Positions 34,041 to 43,941 of a stretch of 64,000 bases of DNA are shown in pieces; positions within the stretch are counted from its first letter, which is position 1; each line of letters starts with the position of its first letter. Origin of the DNA: an uncultured Helicobacteraceae bacterium (lineage in GTDB: Bacteria > Campylobacterota > Campylobacteria > Campylobacterales > Helicobacteraceae); assembly GCA_910578285.1 (NCBI GenBank), contig CAJTQL010000006.1, positions 1-64,000 on the forward strand, read 5' to 3'. The notes beneath the pieces were generated by a model. That model did no database searches and was not told the origin of the DNA. It saw only the letters and a list, made by a program, of their open reading frames with translations. The translations under genes and the position numbers were made by a program.

Positions 34041-34787
34041 CTATCTTTCACTCCCTATTGTTACAATAATGCTTGTTTGCCTCTTTGAGGCATGGATATA
34101 TTTGGGAAATGCAACGTGTTGCATGTCGTCCAAAAAAACACGCAAAAGCGCATCGAACTCGGAATCTCCTGAAGATTTCTGCACACGATACGAAAAACGT
34201 CCTTGATAGTCGATGGTGATGAGCACTTCGGCGCGCAAATTTTTACCGCCAGAATCTTGATATTTTGCAAGTTTCCAATGCTCGCTCAATAGTGCATCGA
34301 CTTGTGCATAGTATTCATTATACTCACCTTCAGGAACGCTAAAGTTAATCTTGTGTTGCACATCGAGTTGTGAAAGGATTTTTTGCACATCGTTTGTCAT
34401 CTCATCAGAACGAAGCGAATCGCCCTTTTTGCGCGAAGCAAACGCATCGCGATTATCGCTTAGCTCATTGGGTTTGGCAGCAACCTTATCAGGAACACTC
34501 TCAAAAAGCTTTTTGATTCCAAGCCCAGCCACAGGAGTCTTTGAGCCCATATTCTCTGTGACTTTTGAGGTTTTTTGTTTTTGCTCGCGCTCTGTCGGAG
34601 CAAGCTTTTTGTTAGGTTTAGTATTTGGAGCAATATCGAGTGTTACCTGAAACTCGATTTCTTTTTGCATACTAAAACGCAGCGGCTTGTCATCAGGAGC
34701 AAAACCTAAAAATGCAAACAACAGCACGAGCCCAGCATAGACGGAGAAAGAAATGACTCCGCTTGCGCACCACAACACTCTATCCAT
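34041..34787 (-). CDS. TolA/TonB-like inner-membrane linker protein
   Basis: About 248 residues. One N-terminal TM helix (VISFSVYAGLVLLFAFLGF), a charged linker (KKLAPTEREQKQKTSK; SRKKGDSLRSDE) and a C-terminal TolA/TonB-type domain (about 150-248) with YYAQVDALLSEHWKL, LITIDYQGRFSYRV.KSSG and FPKY. ATG at 34785-34787 is taken as start; a TTG five codons earlier is possible. Position between tolR and tolB identifies it as the TolA equivalent. Confidence 0.85.
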   Translation of the reverse strand: MDRVLWCASGVISFSVYAGLVLLFAFLGFAPDDKPLRFSMQKEIEFQVTLDIAPNTKPNKKLAPTEREQKQKTSKVTENMGSKTPVAGLGIKKLFESVPDKVAAKPNELSDNRDAFASRKKGDSLRSDEMTNDVQKILSQLDVQHKINFSVPEGEYNEYYAQVDALLSEHWKLAKYQDSGGKNLRAEVLITIDYQGRFSYRVQKSSGDSEFDALLRVFLDDMQHVAFPKYIHASKRQTSIIVTIGSER

Positions 34788-35178
34788 CGGTAACCAACGC
34801 AATACGTATAAAGCCTGTTTCTTTGACTGTTTTCAGAATATGCATGACATGGTCATAGAGCAAATGCTTATCAGCGCGAATTGAGACTTGTGTATTTTTA
34901 TCATAGCCATTAGAAAAAAGCGCGAAACTATCAGCAAATTCTTTAAGTGTGTAGGTATTGTCTTTGATGTAAATCACCTGATTTTTATCAATCCGAATCT
35001 CAATCTTAGAGTCCTCTTGAACCTTAGAACTCTTCGAGCCTCGTGGCAAAGTAATTTCTTCTTGATAAACAACAACAGGCGCTGTTACCATTAAAATGGC
35101 GAGCAAGACAAGCATAATGTCGACCAATGGGGTGATATTCAAATCAGGATTTTCGTCCCAATTGAAATGCGAACTCAC
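34780..35178 (-). CDS. tolR: TolR/ExbD-family protein
   Basis: 132 residues. Single TM helix after DLNITPLVDIMLVLLAILMV with the conserved Asp, then a periplasmic domain. Works with the TolQ-like protein as the proton-driven motor of Tol-Pal. Overlaps both neighbours by a few bases. Confidence 0.88.
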   Translation of the reverse strand: MSSHFNWDENPDLNITPLVDIMLVLLAILMVTAPVVVYQEEITLPRGSKSSKVQEDSKIEIRIDKNQVIYIKDNTYTLKEFADSFALFSNGYDKNTQVSIRADKHLLYDHVMHILKTVKETGFIRIALVTDG

Positions 35179-35768
35179 GAACCTTGCTCCACATCGACAT
35201 GTTCTCCAGCAACAATCATCTCGATTTGCATTTGCAAAATTGTTGCAAGCTCAAATGCAGAACGTTTGAGCAAGAGATGAAAAGAATAAGCAGGAATAGC
35301 TGTGAGAATCCCTGTGGCTGTTGCAACAAGGGCTTTGGAAATCACGGGGGCGATGACTTCAAGAGTCGCGCGAGCACCCTCGCCAAGCTTGGAAAACGCA
35401 TCGAGAATCTCGACAACCGTGCCAAAAAGACCGATAAAAGGCGATGTCGATGCAACGACAGCGAGCATCGTCAGCCCCAATGTCGCTCGGCTTGTCGCTC
35501 GATGTTTGCCGACCTCGAGTGTCTCGCGGCTCATGCCCACGCGGCGCTTGCGCAATGCGTAGCCGAGCAAGGCAGAACGTGGGATCTTGCGCACACCTTC
35601 AACAAGAGATTCGAGCGTTGCCCTCTCTTGCCCGATGAGAGCAGAGAGGACAAAATAGCGATACACAAAAATCCATACCGACAGAATAAAGTAGGTTGAT
35701 AACCATAATAAAACAATGTAGGTAACAATCCCACTCGATGCAAGATAATTGCCAATCTGCTCGCCCAC
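35175..35768 (-). CDS. tolQ: TolQ/ExbB-family proton channel
   Basis: 197 residues, three TM helices (about 13-35, 118-140, 150-180). ASTSPFIGLFGTVVEILDAF and ISKALVATATGILTAIPAYSFHL are the MotA/TolQ/ExbB signatures. GTG start overlaps the atpC stop (TAGTG). First gene of tolQ-tolR-tolA-tolB, directly behind the ATP synthase genes. Confidence 0.9.
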   Translation of the reverse strand: MGEQIGNYLASSGIVTYIVLLWLSTYFILSVWIFVYRYFVLSALIGQERATLESLVEGVRKIPRSALLGYALRKRRVGMSRETLEVGKHRATSRATLGLTMLAVVASTSPFIGLFGTVVEILDAFSKLGEGARATLEVIAPVISKALVATATGILTAIPAYSFHLLLKRSAFELATILQMQIEMIVAGEHVDVEQGS

Positions 35769-36157
35769 TATTTGTTCTTTACACCTGTTTCAAGACGAGA
35801 AATGACAGCACCCATGACAAAAGAATCGCTTTTTGCTTTCTCAAGCAATTTTTTAGCATTATCCAATGCCGCAACAATCGCACTATCATTGTCTCCCATC
35901 AGCGCTACAGCACCATTTGCAAGCACATCAACCTTTGTATTGCTCACTTTGACATAGCCAGCATCGACAGCAACAAGCTCACGTATACCATTCTCACTTT
36001 CAAATTCTATCACACCTGTTTGCAATAATGTCAGCACATCGGTATGTCCAGGCAAAACACCAAATTCACCCTCGACTCCGGGCAAAACAACATTTTTGAC
36101 TTTACCCGAAAAAATACCACCTTCAGGTGTGATAATATCAAGCTGCAACATTTCCAT
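35768..36157 (-). CDS. atpC: ATP synthase epsilon chain
   Basis: 129-residue F1 epsilon subunit; beta-sandwich domain with IITPEGGIFSGKVKNVVLPGVEGEFGVLPGH, followed by the helical C-terminal segment (DNDSAIVAALDNAKKLLEKAKSD). Last gene of the atp cluster; coupled to tolQ. Confidence 0.94.
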   Translation of the reverse strand: MEMLQLDIITPEGGIFSGKVKNVVLPGVEGEFGVLPGHTDVLTLLQTGVIEFESENGIRELVAVDAGYVKVSNTKVDVLANGAVALMGDNDSAIVAALDNAKKLLEKAKSDSFVMGAVISRLETGVKNK

Positions 36158-36170
36158 AACAGCTCCTTAA

Positions 36171-37595
36171 TCAGCTAGCTTTTGTTTTGGACTTCTCTTT
36201 TTCAGCTTTTTCCAAAACTTCGCCAATGTTCCCAACCATATAGAACGCACTCTCTGGAATCGAGTCGTATTTACCTTCGAGGATTCCTTTGAAGCCTTCC
36301 AATGTTTCTTGCAGGGTTACATATTTACCTGGGCTACCTGTAAAGACTTCAGCGACAAAGAATGGTTGCGACAAGAAACGTTCGATTTTGCGCGCACGTG
36401 CCACAACATTTTTGTCCTCTTCAGAGAGTTCATCCATACCCAAAATGGCGATGAGGTCTTGCAAATCTTTATATTTTTGCAACACTTGCTGCACGCCTGT
36501 GGCGATTTTGTGGTGTTCCTCACCCACAATTTGAGGGTCGAGAATCCTCGATGTCGAGCCCAACGGGTCAACGGCAGGATAGATTCCTTTTTCGGCAATC
36601 TTTCTTTCGAGCACGGTTGTCGCATCAAGGTGTGCAAACACAGAGGCAGGAGCAGGGTCGGTCAGGTCGTCAGCGGGGACATAAACAGCCTGCACAGAAG
36701 TAATCGAACCTTTTTTGGTCGAAGTAATCCGCTCTTGCAATTTACCCATTTCACTTGCTAACGTTGGTTGATAACCCACAGCAGAAGGAATCCGCCCAAG
36801 CAAAGCCGACATTTCAGCACCAGATTGAGCATAGCGGAAAATATTGTCGATAAACATCAACACATCGCGTCCTTCTTCATCACGGAAATACTCTGCCATT
36901 GTCAATCCCGTAAAAGCAATGCGATTTCTTGCTCCTGGGGGTTCATTCATCTGCCCATAGCACAAAGCCACTTTATCCAAAACGCCGCCTTCTTTCATCT
37001 CATGGTACAAATCGTTTCCTTCTCTTGTGCGTTCGCCCACACCAGCAAAAACAGAATAACCACTATGCTTATAAGCAACATTATGAATGAGCTCCATAAT
37101 CACCACGGTTTTACCCACACCAGCACCACCAAACAGCCCAACTTTTCCACCTTTAGAATAAGGCGCAATCAAATCGATGACTTTGATTCCTGTTTCAAAC
37201 ATTTCTGTTTTGGTGCTTTGATCTTCAAAGCTAGGCGCAGCGCGGTGAATCGACCATCGTGTTACATTATCGAGCTGCTCACCACCATCAACAGCTTCAC
37301 CAATCACGTTGAAAATGCGCCCCAAAACCTTATCGCCCACAGGCACAGTGATAGGCGTACCGCGAGCAGTAACGACCGCATTGCGTGTGAGTCCCTCTGT
37401 CATGTCCATAGCAATTGCACGAATGCGGTTGTCGCCAATATGTGCTGCGACTTCAAGGACAAGATTTTTCACATGCCCTTCCACCTCGAACTTGACATCT
37501 AGCGCTTCGTTGATTGCAGGTAGATAGGATTCAAAATCAATATCCACCACCGCACCCATCACCTGGGTGATTTTACCTGTTTTATTCCCTTCCAT
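36171..37595 (-). CDS. atpD: ATP synthase beta chain
   Basis: Catalytic F1 subunit, 474 residues. Walker A GGAGVGKTV, VGERTREGNDLYHEMK, Walker B DVLMFIDNIFRYAQSG and ALLGRIPSAVGYQPTLA are present. Confidence 0.97.
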   Translation of the reverse strand: MEGNKTGKITQVMGAVVDIDFESYLPAINEALDVKFEVEGHVKNLVLEVAAHIGDNRIRAIAMDMTEGLTRNAVVTARGTPITVPVGDKVLGRIFNVIGEAVDGGEQLDNVTRWSIHRAAPSFEDQSTKTEMFETGIKVIDLIAPYSKGGKVGLFGGAGVGKTVVIMELIHNVAYKHSGYSVFAGVGERTREGNDLYHEMKEGGVLDKVALCYGQMNEPPGARNRIAFTGLTMAEYFRDEEGRDVLMFIDNIFRYAQSGAEMSALLGRIPSAVGYQPTLASEMGKLQERITSTKKGSITSVQAVYVPADDLTDPAPASVFAHLDATTVLERKIAEKGIYPAVDPLGSTSRILDPQIVGEEHHKIATGVQQVLQKYKDLQDLIAILGMDELSEEDKNVVARARKIERFLSQPFFVAEVFTGSPGKYVTLQETLEGFKGILEGKYDSIPESAFYMVGNIGEVLEKAEKEKSKTKAS

Positions 37596-37632
37596 AAATT
37601 ACACTTCTCCTTTTTGTGATTTTGCCAATCGA

Positions 37633-38532
37633 TTATTTCATCGATTCAACACCTGTATTGATTTCGACAAGCTCTGTCGTAATCGCTCCTTGCCGTGCTT
37701 TGTTATAAGCAATCGTTCGACTTCGAACGAGTTCGCCCGCATTGTTTGTCGCAGAATCCATAGCCTGCATACGCGCGCTATGTTCAGCAACCAAAGAATC
37801 CACAAGGGCAAAATACATGCTAAACTCAACATATTTCACAGCGAGCTGATTCAAAATCTCTGTCTCGCCGCCGCTTGGCTCGATTTCAATAGGAGCATGC
37901 ACTGTCGTTGCCGTATCTCGAAGCATATTTGATGATTCAATGGGCAAAAGCTGCTGCGTTTTGAGTTGTTGTGAAATCATGTTTTTAAAGCCATTGTGTA
38001 CCAAAATGACACGATCTGTCGTGCCCTCTAAGAAATCCGCAACAACTTCATTGATGAACTTTGAAGACTTTTGATAATCAGGCACAGAACTCAATTCTTC
38101 GATACGCGAAGCAAGCGACATGCCATTGAAATCAAAAAAAGAAATCCCTTTTTTACCAATCGCATGCAAGCATACTTTTGTATTTTTTGCCTTATAAATA
38201 CCAACCAATCTCATTATCTCTTTGATAGTCGTAGAGTTGAATCCGCCACAAAGCCCCTTATCGGCTGTAATAAACACAATATCGACTCTCTTGGGTTCAC
38301 CTTCGCGATGAGCAAAAAACGGAATATCTACACCGCCCCCTTGCTCCTGCAAACGATCATGGATTTCTTGAAACACAGCAACAATCTTATCCGCATACAA
38401 ACGCGAACGACGTGCCATCTCATCAGCTCTTTTGAGCTTTGATGTTGACACAAGCTTCATCGCTTTTGTGATTTTTTGCGTACTCTTGACGCTTTGAATC
38501 TGTGTTCGAATTTCCTTAAGGTTATTTCCCAT
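37633..38532 (-). CDS. atpG: ATP synthase gamma chain
   Basis: Central rotor stalk, 299 residues. N-terminal IRTQIQSVKSTQKITKAMKLVS and C-terminal SARMQAMDSATNNAGEL and ARQGAITTELVEI are the two conserved coiled-coil ends; TADKGLCGGFN is typical. Confidence 0.95.
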   Translation of the reverse strand: MGNNLKEIRTQIQSVKSTQKITKAMKLVSTSKLKRADEMARRSRLYADKIVAVFQEIHDRLQEQGGGVDIPFFAHREGEPKRVDIVFITADKGLCGGFNSTTIKEIMRLVGIYKAKNTKVCLHAIGKKGISFFDFNGMSLASRIEELSSVPDYQKSSKFINEVVADFLEGTTDRVILVHNGFKNMISQQLKTQQLLPIESSNMLRDTATTVHAPIEIEPSGGETEILNQLAVKYVEFSMYFALVDSLVAEHSARMQAMDSATNNAGELVRSRTIAYNKARQGAITTELVEINTGVESMK

Positions 38533-38547
38533 GATGATTCCTTAAAG

Positions 38548-40062
38548 TTATGCTTTAAAAGTCGTTTTGAATTCCGCCAAAGCTTTATTCAGGGCTTCTT
38601 CTGTTTCTTTATCGATGAGTTTCTTGGTACGAATATCCTCAAAAATCTGGGGATAACGTGCTTCGATAAACGGATAGAGGTCGGCTTCAAATTTATTCAC
38701 ACGATTTGCAGGAATATCGTCCATAAATCCACGCGCACCGGCAAACACAATGACGACTTGTCGTTCGATAGGCAATGGCGCATACGGAGGCTGTTTGAGA
38801 ACCTCAACCATTCTTTGCCCGCGCTCAAGCTGTCGGCGGCTCGCTTCGTCCAAATCAGAAGCAAACTGCGAAAACGCTTGCAATTCGCGATATTGTGCGA
38901 GATCAAGACGCAATGTGCCTGCCACTTGCTTGGTTGCCTTAATCTGTGCTGCACCACCTACGCGCGAGACCGACAAACCAACGTTAATAGCAGGGCGCAC
39001 GCCAGAGTTAAATAGATTGGTCTCCAAGAAAATCTGCCCGTCTGTAATTGAAATCACGTTTGTGGGAATATACGCAGCAACATCGCCCGCTTGTGTTTCG
39101 ATGATGGGCAACGCAGTGAGCGAACCAGCACCAAGCTCATCATTCAGCTTTGCGGCACGTTCGAGCAAACGGGAATGGAGATAGAACACATCACCAGGGA
39201 ATGCCTCACGACCAGGAGGGCGACGCAAAATCAAGCTCATCTCGCGGTATGCCACGGCGTGCTTACTCAAATCATCATAGATAATCAACGCATGGCGACC
39301 GCTATCGCGGAAATATTCACCCATCGCTACACCTGCATAGGGAGCAAGATATTGCATTGCAGCAGAATCAGACGCGGGCGCATTGACGATAATCGAATAT
39401 TCCAAAGCTCCGTGTTCCTCGAGCTTGCGCACAACTTGCGCAACAGTAGATTCTTTTTGTCCAATCGCAACATAGATACAAATCACATCTTGCCCTTTTT
39501 GATTGATGATTGTATCGATTGCAACGGTTGTTTTTCCTGTTTGGCGGTCGCCAATAATCAGCTCGCGCTGTCCGCGTCCGATAGGAACAAGAGCATCAAT
39601 CGCCTTCAAGCCTGTTTGCAAGGGCTCATGTACAGACTTACGTGCCATAATTCCAGGCGCTTTTTCTTCAAGAAAACGATATTCTGTTGCCTCGAGAGGC
39701 GATTTGCCATCGATAGGTTCACCAATCGCATTCACCACACGTCCAAGCAACGAATCGCCCACAGGAACACGAATCAACTTACCCAATCGCTTGACAGACG
39801 TGCCCTCCTTAATGCCTCGACCAGCACCCAAAATCACAACACCGACACTGCTTTCTTCGAGACTTGATGCCAAACCTTTATCGCCCGTGTCAAACTCCAC
39901 CATTTCATAGGACATCACATTTTTGAGCCCATAGACTTTTGCCACACCATCAGCATAGCTAATAACCTTTCCTGTCTCTGCTATATTGATGTCAATATTG
40001 AAATTCTCAATCCTCTCTTTGATTAGAGAACTAATCTCATCTGCTTGTAGTTTTGCTACCAC
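38548..40062 (-). CDS. atpA: ATP synthase alpha chain
   Basis: Non-catalytic nucleotide-binding F1 subunit, 504 residues. Walker A GDRQTGKT, ALIIYDDLSKHAVAYRE, RPPGREAFPGDVFYLHSRLLERAAK and SVSRVGGAAQ are characteristic. Confidence 0.97.
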   Translation of the reverse strand: MVAKLQADEISSLIKERIENFNIDINIAETGKVISYADGVAKVYGLKNVMSYEMVEFDTGDKGLASSLEESSVGVVILGAGRGIKEGTSVKRLGKLIRVPVGDSLLGRVVNAIGEPIDGKSPLEATEYRFLEEKAPGIMARKSVHEPLQTGLKAIDALVPIGRGQRELIIGDRQTGKTTVAIDTIINQKGQDVICIYVAIGQKESTVAQVVRKLEEHGALEYSIIVNAPASDSAAMQYLAPYAGVAMGEYFRDSGRHALIIYDDLSKHAVAYREMSLILRRPPGREAFPGDVFYLHSRLLERAAKLNDELGAGSLTALPIIETQAGDVAAYIPTNVISITDGQIFLETNLFNSGVRPAINVGLSVSRVGGAAQIKATKQVAGTLRLDLAQYRELQAFSQFASDLDEASRRQLERGQRMVEVLKQPPYAPLPIERQVVIVFAGARGFMDDIPANRVNKFEADLYPFIEARYPQIFEDIRTKKLIDKETEEALNKALAEFKTTFKA

Positions 40063-40086
40063 TGACCTACTCCTTTCATGTTTTAA

Positions 40087-40620
40087 TTAAAATGCTCGCA
40101 GGATATGCTCACGCAAATCACTGACAAAACGTTCTTGCGAAAACGCGACCTCAACGCCCAAATCTTCAACAACAAGGCGCACACCCTCTTTGTCTGAACG
40201 TTCATGTTTGAGTGCAAGATTGACATGCAGTCTTTGAGCAAAAGTATTTTTGATGTTTTCAAGCGTTGCTTCATCAAACGTCTCCTTACTCGAAAGATTT
40301 GCCACATATTCTTTATTGATTGCTGCAAGAGTCGCTTCGAGTTCAGCGCAAATCTCTGGGATAAGAGTGAGACGATTCTTTTCTCCCAGCAATCGAATCA
40401 AATTCTGCATTCCAACATCGTTGCTCTCAACAATCTGCAATACAAGCTCGACTTTGCGCGCATTGCTCACATAAGGAGCAGCGATAATTTCGCAAAATTT
40501 CTCACTCGCAAATGCAGAGCGCACTTTTTGCAATGATTGCAACAATGGGGCAACCTCTTGTTCACCAAAACTCTGAACCAATGCCTTGACATATCTTCGT
40601 GCAATAAGTTCTTTCATCAC
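40087..40620 (-). CDS. atpH: ATP synthase delta chain
   Basis: 177-residue peripheral-stalk cap. MKELIARRYVKALVQSFGE start, RLTLIPEICAELEA in the middle and VEDLGVEVAFSQERFVSDLREHIL end match the OSCP/delta family. Overlaps atpF by four bases. Confidence 0.92.
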   Translation of the reverse strand: MMKELIARRYVKALVQSFGEQEVAPLLQSLQKVRSAFASEKFCEIIAAPYVSNARKVELVLQIVESNDVGMQNLIRLLGEKNRLTLIPEICAELEATLAAINKEYVANLSSKETFDEATLENIKNTFAQRLHVNLALKHERSDKEGVRLVVEDLGVEVAFSQERFVSDLREHILRAF

Positions 40621-41126
40621 GCAACCTTTTTGAGTAGAATATCCACATAAGCCGTTTTGTCAAGCCGCATTGCATCGCTCCTAAAAAGCTCATCAAGAAT
40701 CTCGGAAACCGCTGCTTGTTCGGCTTTTCGCCTCTCAAACTCCACAAAATCGTCATATTGCTTATGTAAGAGTTCCATATCTTTTTCAGCAGATTCGGCA
40801 ATCTTTTGCTTCAGAATCACAGCCTCGCGTTTGGCTGTTTCGACAATATTTTCGGCTTCTTGCTGTGCGCTTTGCACACGTTTTTGAGCCGATTCAAGCG
40901 CTGTTTTGGATTCCTTGAGTTTTGCCTGCACCTTGTCTAACTCGCTTGCAATTCCTTCAGCACGACTCCTAAAAAAGTTCCGCAATGGAGTTGCGATGAA
41001 ATAGTACAAAATCGCAGCAAATAGCAAGAAATTTAGCGCTCGTGGCACAATATCTTTAGGTGTATCACTTGCTCCAAATAAAAGCGTTGGCAACAATAAA
41101 ACACTCCCAACAACAAACCATTTCAT
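40617..41126 (-). CDS. atpF: ATP synthase subunit b
   Basis: 169 residues from ATG 41124-41126 (MKWFVVGSVLLL), preceded by AGGAGG; the frame extends upstream to 41192 without support. A cleavable-signal-like first helix (LLPTLLFGAS), then the TM helix ALNFLLFAAILYYFI and a long coiled coil of charged/Ala residues. Longer N-terminus than most b subunits, as recalled for Campylobacterota. Confidence 0.9.
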   Translation of the reverse strand: MKWFVVGSVLLLPTLLFGASDTPKDIVPRALNFLLFAAILYYFIATPLRNFFRSRAEGIASELDKVQAKLKESKTALESAQKRVQSAQQEAENIVETAKREAVILKQKIAESAEKDMELLHKQYDDFVEFERRKAEQAAVSEILDELFRSDAMRLDKTAYVDILLKKVA

Positions 41127-41136
41127 ACAATCCTCC

Positions 41137-41559
41137 TTAGAGTTGTTTGAGCTTGCTTCGCAAACTCTCCTGAAAAGCTGGCATTTGCGCACGTAATGAC
41201 TCTAGCAGCCCATCTGTCTCGTTTTTGAGGTTCGCAAGATAATCCGCCTTTTGGCGCTCAATCTCTGCTCGTTTCACTTCAACCTGTGTTTCTGCAAGTT
41301 TCCGTGCGCTCTCCTGTGCTTCCTCTTTGATGTGTCCTGCTTCTTTGCGAGCATTTGCAAGAATATTCTCCGCCTCTGCTTGCAAGACAGCAATGTCCCT
41401 ATCATTACCACGAATGCTCTCCAAGTCGTTTTTTATCGATTTATCCCGATTATCCATAAACGACAACAAGGGTTTATAGAGGACTTCGTTGAGAAAATAC
41501 ACCGAAACCACGAAAACCACGAAAACCAACAACATCAACAATGGATCAATGTCTAACAT
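41137..41559 (-). CDS. ATP synthase subunit b' (second b subunit)
   Basis: 140 residues: one TM helix (LLMLLVFVVFVVSVYFLNEVLYKPLLSF, about 7-32) then a coiled coil rich in Glu/Ala/Lys. The pair of unequal b-type subunits is the known epsilonproteobacterial arrangement. First atp gene of the run; 49 bases after parB. Confidence 0.9.
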   Translation of the reverse strand: MLDIDPLLMLLVFVVFVVSVYFLNEVLYKPLLSFMDNRDKSIKNDLESIRGNDRDIAVLQAEAENILANARKEAGHIKEEAQESARKLAETQVEVKRAEIERQKADYLANLKNETDGLLESLRAQMPAFQESLRSKLKQL

Positions 41560-41608
41560 AACTCGCTCCTTACAAGATTATCCTATCAAATGCAAGTTTG
41601 ATTCTTGC

Positions 41609-42466
41609 TTAAAAAAACTGCTCCCGCACAAAAGAAAGAAAATTTGTAACGCTTTGTTTAGTTTCAAACCGAAATTGCAGGCAATTCCCTGTTGCTTTGA
41701 GGACAATGCCTTTTTTGCCAAGCTTTTGCGTGATGAGATGAATCTCTTGTGGGTCAATCCATTCTTCCTCATGCGGGGCTTGGCGCAGCCTGCGAATCGA
41801 ATCCTCTGTCTCACGAACACTCAAATGCTCGTTTATCACACGCTTGGCAATCTTTTGTTGCGCATGCGGCTTGAGCGAAGCAATGCTTTTTGCATGCCCT
41901 TGCGAAATCTTATTCTCCAACACCGCTTCAGCAACGGATTCTTCGAGATTGAGTAACCGCAATGTGTTTGTAATTTGTGCGCGACTCTTTGCCACTTTTT
42001 GCGCGAGCTGGTCGTGGGTGAAATGGTATTTGTCAATCAATTCTTTGTAGCATTGTGCAAGCTCGAGCGGATTCAAATCTTCACGTTGAATGTTTTCAAT
42101 CAGTGCGAGCTCGCGCAACTCGTCCCAAACAGCAACATCGATAATAATCGCCTTGATATTGCTCTGCCCTGCAAGCTTTGCAGCACGTAATCGCCGTTCG
42201 CCAGAAACAAGCACATAGCTATCGCTATCGGCATTGTTTTCGCAAACCAAAATAGGCTGCAAGATTCCATATTCACGTATCGAATCGCTCAATTCTTGCA
42301 ATGCCTGTGTGTCAAAGGTTTTGCGCGGCTGCATAGGATTAGGGAGAATGCTGTCAATCTCGAGCTCACAAACCATTCCTGTTTGGTCATTCAACGCATC
42401 AGTGTAGGCTTTTTCTGTTTCGCCCAAAAGATCGTTGAGCCCCCTGCCCAAATGTTTTTTTGCCAT
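41609..42466 (-). CDS. parB: Chromosome-partitioning protein ParB
   Basis: 285-residue CTP-dependent parS-binding clamp. KKHLGRGLNDLLGE N-terminus, PNPMQPRK, SGERRLRAAKLAG (CTPase/arginine motif), ENIQREDLNPLE, and the helix-turn-helix KYHFTHDQLAQKVAKSRAQITNTLRLL. The ATG overlaps the parA stop by one base. Confidence 0.95.
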   Translation of the reverse strand: MAKKHLGRGLNDLLGETEKAYTDALNDQTGMVCELEIDSILPNPMQPRKTFDTQALQELSDSIREYGILQPILVCENNADSDSYVLVSGERRLRAAKLAGQSNIKAIIIDVAVWDELRELALIENIQREDLNPLELAQCYKELIDKYHFTHDQLAQKVAKSRAQITNTLRLLNLEESVAEAVLENKISQGHAKSIASLKPHAQQKIAKRVINEHLSVRETEDSIRRLRQAPHEEEWIDPQEIHLITQKLGKKGIVLKATGNCLQFRFETKQSVTNFLSFVREQFF

Positions 42467-43281
42467 TAGCTTTCCATAATGAGCTGTGCGAGATTCTGAT
42501 AGGCGATACTCCCGGGCGAACGCACATCATAGAGAATCACAGGCTTACCAAAGCTCGGAGATTCAGCGAGTTTGACACTACGTGGAATCACGATATATGG
42601 GCAATTCTCGGCTTGACTTTGCCTTGCATGCGAATCGACAAGCTGCTTGAACAAATGCCTATCAAAATGCTGCACCAAATCCTCAAGAACCTGCCTTGAT
42701 AGATTATTTTGCGTGCTATACATCGTGGGCAAAAAGCCTTTGATAGAAAGGTTTGGGTTGATTGTTTGACGCAAGAGCTTGACAGTATTGAGCAATTGCG
42801 CGAGCCCTTCGAGTGCAAAAAATTCGCATTGTATGGGGATAATCACCGAATTTGCGGCTGAAAGCGCATTGATTGTGAGCGGTCCAAGTGCAGGCGGCGA
42901 ATCGATGATGACATAGTCATATTGGTCAATGACTTCTTCAATTTTCTGGCGCAACACCGTTTCGCGCCCATTCTTTTTTTTGTTATACAACTCTTTCTCA
43001 ATCCCTACAAGCCCGATGTTTGATGGCGCGACAAAAAGTGTCGGAATTGACGTTTTCTGAATCACTTGTGAAAGCTTTTTTGCACCAATCAGTACATGAT
43101 AGATATTGAGCTCAATATCATTGCGGCGAATCCCGAGACTCGTTGTCGCATTCGCCTGTGGGTCAGCATCAACAAGTAGCACTCGATGCTCTGCTGACGC
43201 AAACGATGCGGCAAGATTCACCGCCGTTGTTGTTTTTCCTACACCGCCTTTTTGATTCGCAATCGCTATAATCTCACGCAT
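42466..43281 (-). CDS. parA: Chromosome-partitioning ATPase ParA/Soj
   Basis: 271 residues from ATG 43279-43281 (MREIIAIANQKGGVGKTTT). Deviant Walker A KGGVGKTT, DADPQANAT, VIIDSPPALGPLT and IPIQCEFFALEGLAQL are typical of Soj. A TTG six codons upstream is a weaker start. Operon birA-parA-parB precedes the atp genes, as in H. pylori. Confidence 0.95.
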   Translation of the reverse strand: MREIIAIANQKGGVGKTTTAVNLAASFASAEHRVLLVDADPQANATTSLGIRRNDIELNIYHVLIGAKKLSQVIQKTSIPTLFVAPSNIGLVGIEKELYNKKKNGRETVLRQKIEEVIDQYDYVIIDSPPALGPLTINALSAANSVIIPIQCEFFALEGLAQLLNTVKLLRQTINPNLSIKGFLPTMYSTQNNLSRQVLEDLVQHFDRHLFKQLVDSHARQSQAENCPYIVIPRSVKLAESPSFGKPVILYDVRSPGSIAYQNLAQLIMES

Positions 43282-43302
43282 AAGCTGCCTCACTCCCAAA
43301 AT

Positions 43303-43941
43303 CTAAGACTCAAATCGAGCATTAAAAAGTATCTCACCATGATAGAAAAGTGTTCCATCATCGCGCAGCTCTGCGTCTTTGAGCGGCACGAGAACACCTC
43401 GATAATGAAAGCTAAACCCTTCATTGTGTGCAAATTCTAGCCTATAATTGCTAAAAATCTGCTTCCATGAAATACGTGCGAAATCTTTTGCAAGATATTT
43501 TTCCAAAAGCCCATCACGAGGCACTTCTGGCTCGAGTGCGCCATATTGCTCTGAATCGAGGTTGAGCCCGATTCCGCAAACAAGAGTTTCGCCAACAACT
43601 TGCACAATCACGCCGCCTGCCTTTTGTGCGCCGATATATAAATCGTTGGGATATTTGAGCCAAACGCGCGAACCTCGCTCGGCAAGCATATCTTTAAACA
43701 ACCACCCAAAATACAGAGCGCTTGCATGCAGCGGCAAATCATGCGGCAAAGATTGCTTTGCAAGCGCGAACGAAAACAGCAGCGCGCTAGGCGCGTTGTC
43801 CCAACGATTCCCACGCGAACCGATTCCATGTGTTTGACATTTAGCACACACAGCAAATGGCGGTTGCAAGGTATTTTGTCGTAATTGTGCAACAAGCCAT
43901 GTTTGTGTTGAATCCAAGCAATCAAAAAAAGCAATCTCCAC
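43303..43941 (-). CDS. birA: Biotin--[acetyl-CoA-carboxylase] ligase
   Basis: 212-residue catalytic-only biotin protein ligase (no DNA-binding domain). FDCLDSTQTWL, the HGIGSRGNRWD loop that closes over biotinyl-AMP, LKYPNDLYI and GGVIVQVVG...VCGIGLNL are present. Its start overlaps the fmt 3' end by 20 bases. Confidence 0.93.
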   Translation of the reverse strand: MEIAFFDCLDSTQTWLVAQLRQNTLQPPFAVCAKCQTHGIGSRGNRWDNAPSALLFSFALAKQSLPHDLPLHASALYFGWLFKDMLAERGSRVWLKYPNDLYIGAQKAGGVIVQVVGETLVCGIGLNLDSEQYGALEPEVPRDGLLEKYLAKDFARISWKQIFSNYRLEFAHNEGFSFHYRGVLVPLKDAELRDDGTLFYHGEILFNARFES